Positions 6,575 to 7,356 of a stretch of 7,356 nucleotides of DNA are shown here, in pieces. Numbering within the stretch: position 1 is the first letter of the stretch; every line of letters starts with the position of its first letter. The position numbers and the translations under genes were made by a program. A model generated the notes under the pieces. It ran no database searches. It worked only from the letters and a program-made list of their open reading frames with translations, and was not told the DNA's origin. The DNA is from an uncultured Chloroflexota bacterium (GTDB taxonomy: Bacteria; Chloroflexota; Anaerolineae; Aggregatilineales; Phototrophicaceae): NCBI GenBank assembly GCA_937942935.1, contig CALDGT010000871.1, forward strand, positions 1-7,356, read 5' to 3'.

Positions 6575-6586
6575 CTCCTACTCCTT
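6575..6586 (-). promoter_or_regulatory. Tandem ribosome binding sites for two in-frame start codons
   Basis: On the minus strand, AAGGAG (6586-6581) and TAGGAG (6580-6575) are directly adjacent. Each lies exactly 8 bases upstream of its own in-frame ATG, at 6572 and 6566. Both starts encode the same small acidic protein, differing by two residues. Confidence 0.55.
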
Positions 6587-6594
6587 ATCTTATT

Positions 6595-6624
6595 TTACGC
6601 AGATTTTTGTTTTTTGTTGCGTAA
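6595..6624 (-). promoter_or_regulatory. 7-bp inverted repeat in the leader of the minus-strand pair
   Basis: TTACGCA (6595-6601) and TGCGTAA (6618-6624) are perfect arms around a 16-base spacer made almost entirely of T and G on the plus strand, so the minus-strand transcript would carry an A-rich loop. The element ends 8 bases upstream of the first ribosome site of the small acidic gene. It may be an operator or a leader hairpin. Confidence 0.4.
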
Positions 6625-6637
6625 GTAATTGAATGTT

Positions 6638-6651
6638 TGATTAAATAATCA
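6638..6651. repeat. 14-bp AT-rich dyad, TGATTA-AA-TAATCA
   Basis: Perfect 6-base arms flank AA in the gap upstream of the minus-strand pair. The first 11 bases, TGATTAAATAA, recur exactly at 2764-2774 upstream of the dehydrogenase-Argonaute pair, where only the left arm is intact. A shared regulator site is possible, but AT-rich 11-mers recur by chance more easily than mixed sequence. Confidence 0.3.
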
Positions 6652-6727
6652 TGAATTTGATAGGAATTGAGAGAAAAAGGTAATTTTTTTGAGTAATTTT
6701 GGACTATGAACATGATATTTAGGTGAA

Positions 6728-6754
6728 GTAAGGGCATGATAACCATACCCTTAC
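6728..6754 (-). terminator. Hairpin downstream of efp, possible 3' end structure
   Basis: GTAAGGG (6728-6734) and CCCTTAC (6748-6754) pair perfectly, and inside them ATG (6736-6738) pairs with CAT (6744-6746) after one mismatch, leaving a 5-base loop. It starts 18 bases past the elongation factor P stop on the minus strand. No T run follows on either strand, so it is not a typical intrinsic terminator; it may stabilise a 3' end or be a protein site. The rest of 6573-6771 is AT-rich and shows no gene. Confidence 0.4.
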
Positions 6755-6771
6755 ATGAATTATTGGTCGGG

Positions 6772-7329
6772 TTAGACGCGGGTCATGTAGCTACCATCTT
6801 CGGTTTTAACGCGGATGGTATCGCCTTCTTTAACGAACATAGGGACTTGAACAACCAACCCAGTATCGGTAGTCACTTTTTTCGATGGGCTGTTGGCGGT
6901 ATCGCCAGCGACTGCCATTTCAGATTCTGCGACCACAAAATCTATGCTGGTGGGCAATTCATAATCAATAATTTCGCTTTCATAACGCACGAGTTTGAGT
7001 TTGAGACCTTCTTTAAGATAACGGGTGTCATCACCAAAAATATCACGGCGTAATTGGGGTTGCTCGTATGTTTCTTGATCCATAAAGGTCAAAAATTCGC
7101 CATCATCATATAGATATTCCACTTCAGAAGATTCTAAGCGGACATCTTCAACACGGTTGCCAGAGGGGTAAGTGCGTTCAAAGGTCGAGCCTGTACGCAA
7201 ATTCCGCACCGTTACGCGGATGGTTGCGCCCCCACGTCCGGTTTTGTTGTGGGTATAATCTAAAACACGGAGTAACATGGCATCTTCTAAATAAATAGTG
7301 CCTTTACGGAGTTGATTTACATCAATCAT
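6772..7329 (-). CDS. efp: Elongation factor P
   Basis: A tRNA-shaped three-domain factor that binds beside the ribosomal P site and promotes peptide bonds at polyproline stretches. Full length at 185 residues. Domain I is about 1-64 with the tip loop TGRGG at 30-34. Domain II carries EYLYDDGEFLTFMD (71-84) and ETYEQ (86-90). Domain III holds ELPTS (124-128) and the family signature ending TGLVVQVPMFVKEGD (156-170). The tip residue that is Lys34 in E. coli is Arg32 here, in KTGRGG rather than PGKGQ. Lysyl modification by EpmA is therefore excluded; Arg rhamnosylation by EarP or an unmodified loop are the options. Only a weak AGG is seen about 15 bases before the ATG, and the window ends 27 bases upstream of the gene, so its promoter or operon partner is not visible. 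Confidence 0.97.
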   Translation of the reverse strand: MIDVNQLRKGTIYLEDAMLLRVLDYTHNKTGRGGATIRVTVRNLRTGSTFERTYPSGNRVEDVRLESSEVEYLYDDGEFLTFMDQETYEQPQLRRDIFGDDTRYLKEGLKLKLVRYESEIIDYELPTSIDFVVAESEMAVAGDTANSPSKKVTTDTGLVVQVPMFVKEGDTIRVKTEDGSYMTRV

Positions 7330-7356
7330 ATTGTATGTATTTGCCTCATAGATAAA

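Noticed and set aside
6563..6715. 10-base inverted copies TCATGTTCAT (6563-6572) and ATGAACATGA (6706-6715)
   Set aside because: The arms are 133 bases apart and one is simply the start of the small acidic gene. Flanks do not match, so chance is the best explanation.
6736..7053. Open frame of 105 codons on the plus strand over the elongation factor P gene
   Set aside because: It lies antisense to a confidently identified gene, with a composition rich in Phe and His and no family resemblance.
1..7356. CRISPR arrays, insertion sequences, tRNA genes or attachment sites
   Set aside because: No spaced direct repeats, transposase-like protein, cloverleaf pattern or long terminal repeats were found on reading both strands.

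Overview
The window looks like a bacterial chromosome of moderate GC content (mid-40s percent by eye). The elongation factor P has an Arg-tipped loop and overall wording that I associate with Chloroflexota, possibly Anaerolineae. That placement is inference from recalled family sequences, not a search. I see no phage, transposon, CRISPR, tRNA or rRNA signature.

Layout. From the left, a non-coding stretch (1-168) holds a sigma70-like promoter with a dyad in its spacer and a GC-rich hairpin. Two tightly packed plus-strand genes follow: a secreted M23 (LytM-type) peptidase fused to a beta-propeller, and, one base later, a GNAT acetyltransferase fused to a DUF952 domain. A 144-base gap with two inverted repeats precedes a second plus-strand pair: an isocitrate/isopropylmalate-dehydrogenase-family protein (start corrected to 2828) and a full-length prokaryotic Argonaute of 715 residues. 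The Argonaute runs convergently, with a 6-base overlap, into a minus-strand pair: a two-helix membrane protein and a small acidic protein. Their 199-base upstream gap carries several inverted repeats. At the right edge, a complete minus-strand elongation factor P gene ends in that same gap.

How the genes may work together. The most unusual part is the dehydrogenase-Argonaute pair. They are 6 bases apart, in the same reading frame with a single amber stop between them, and the Argonaute ribosome site overlaps that stop. Both show substitutions at expected key positions. The Argonaute has Thr where the fourth catalytic residue (Asp/His/Asn) should be, and its guide-5'-phosphate pocket is degenerate. 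The dehydrogenase has Gln in place of the catalytic Lys. This suggests either an Argonaute that binds but does not cut, paired with a catalytically altered NAD-binding protein, or an accidental pairing of two diverged genes. The sequence alone cannot decide. The remaining genes look like ordinary envelope, modification and translation functions with some unusual domain fusions.
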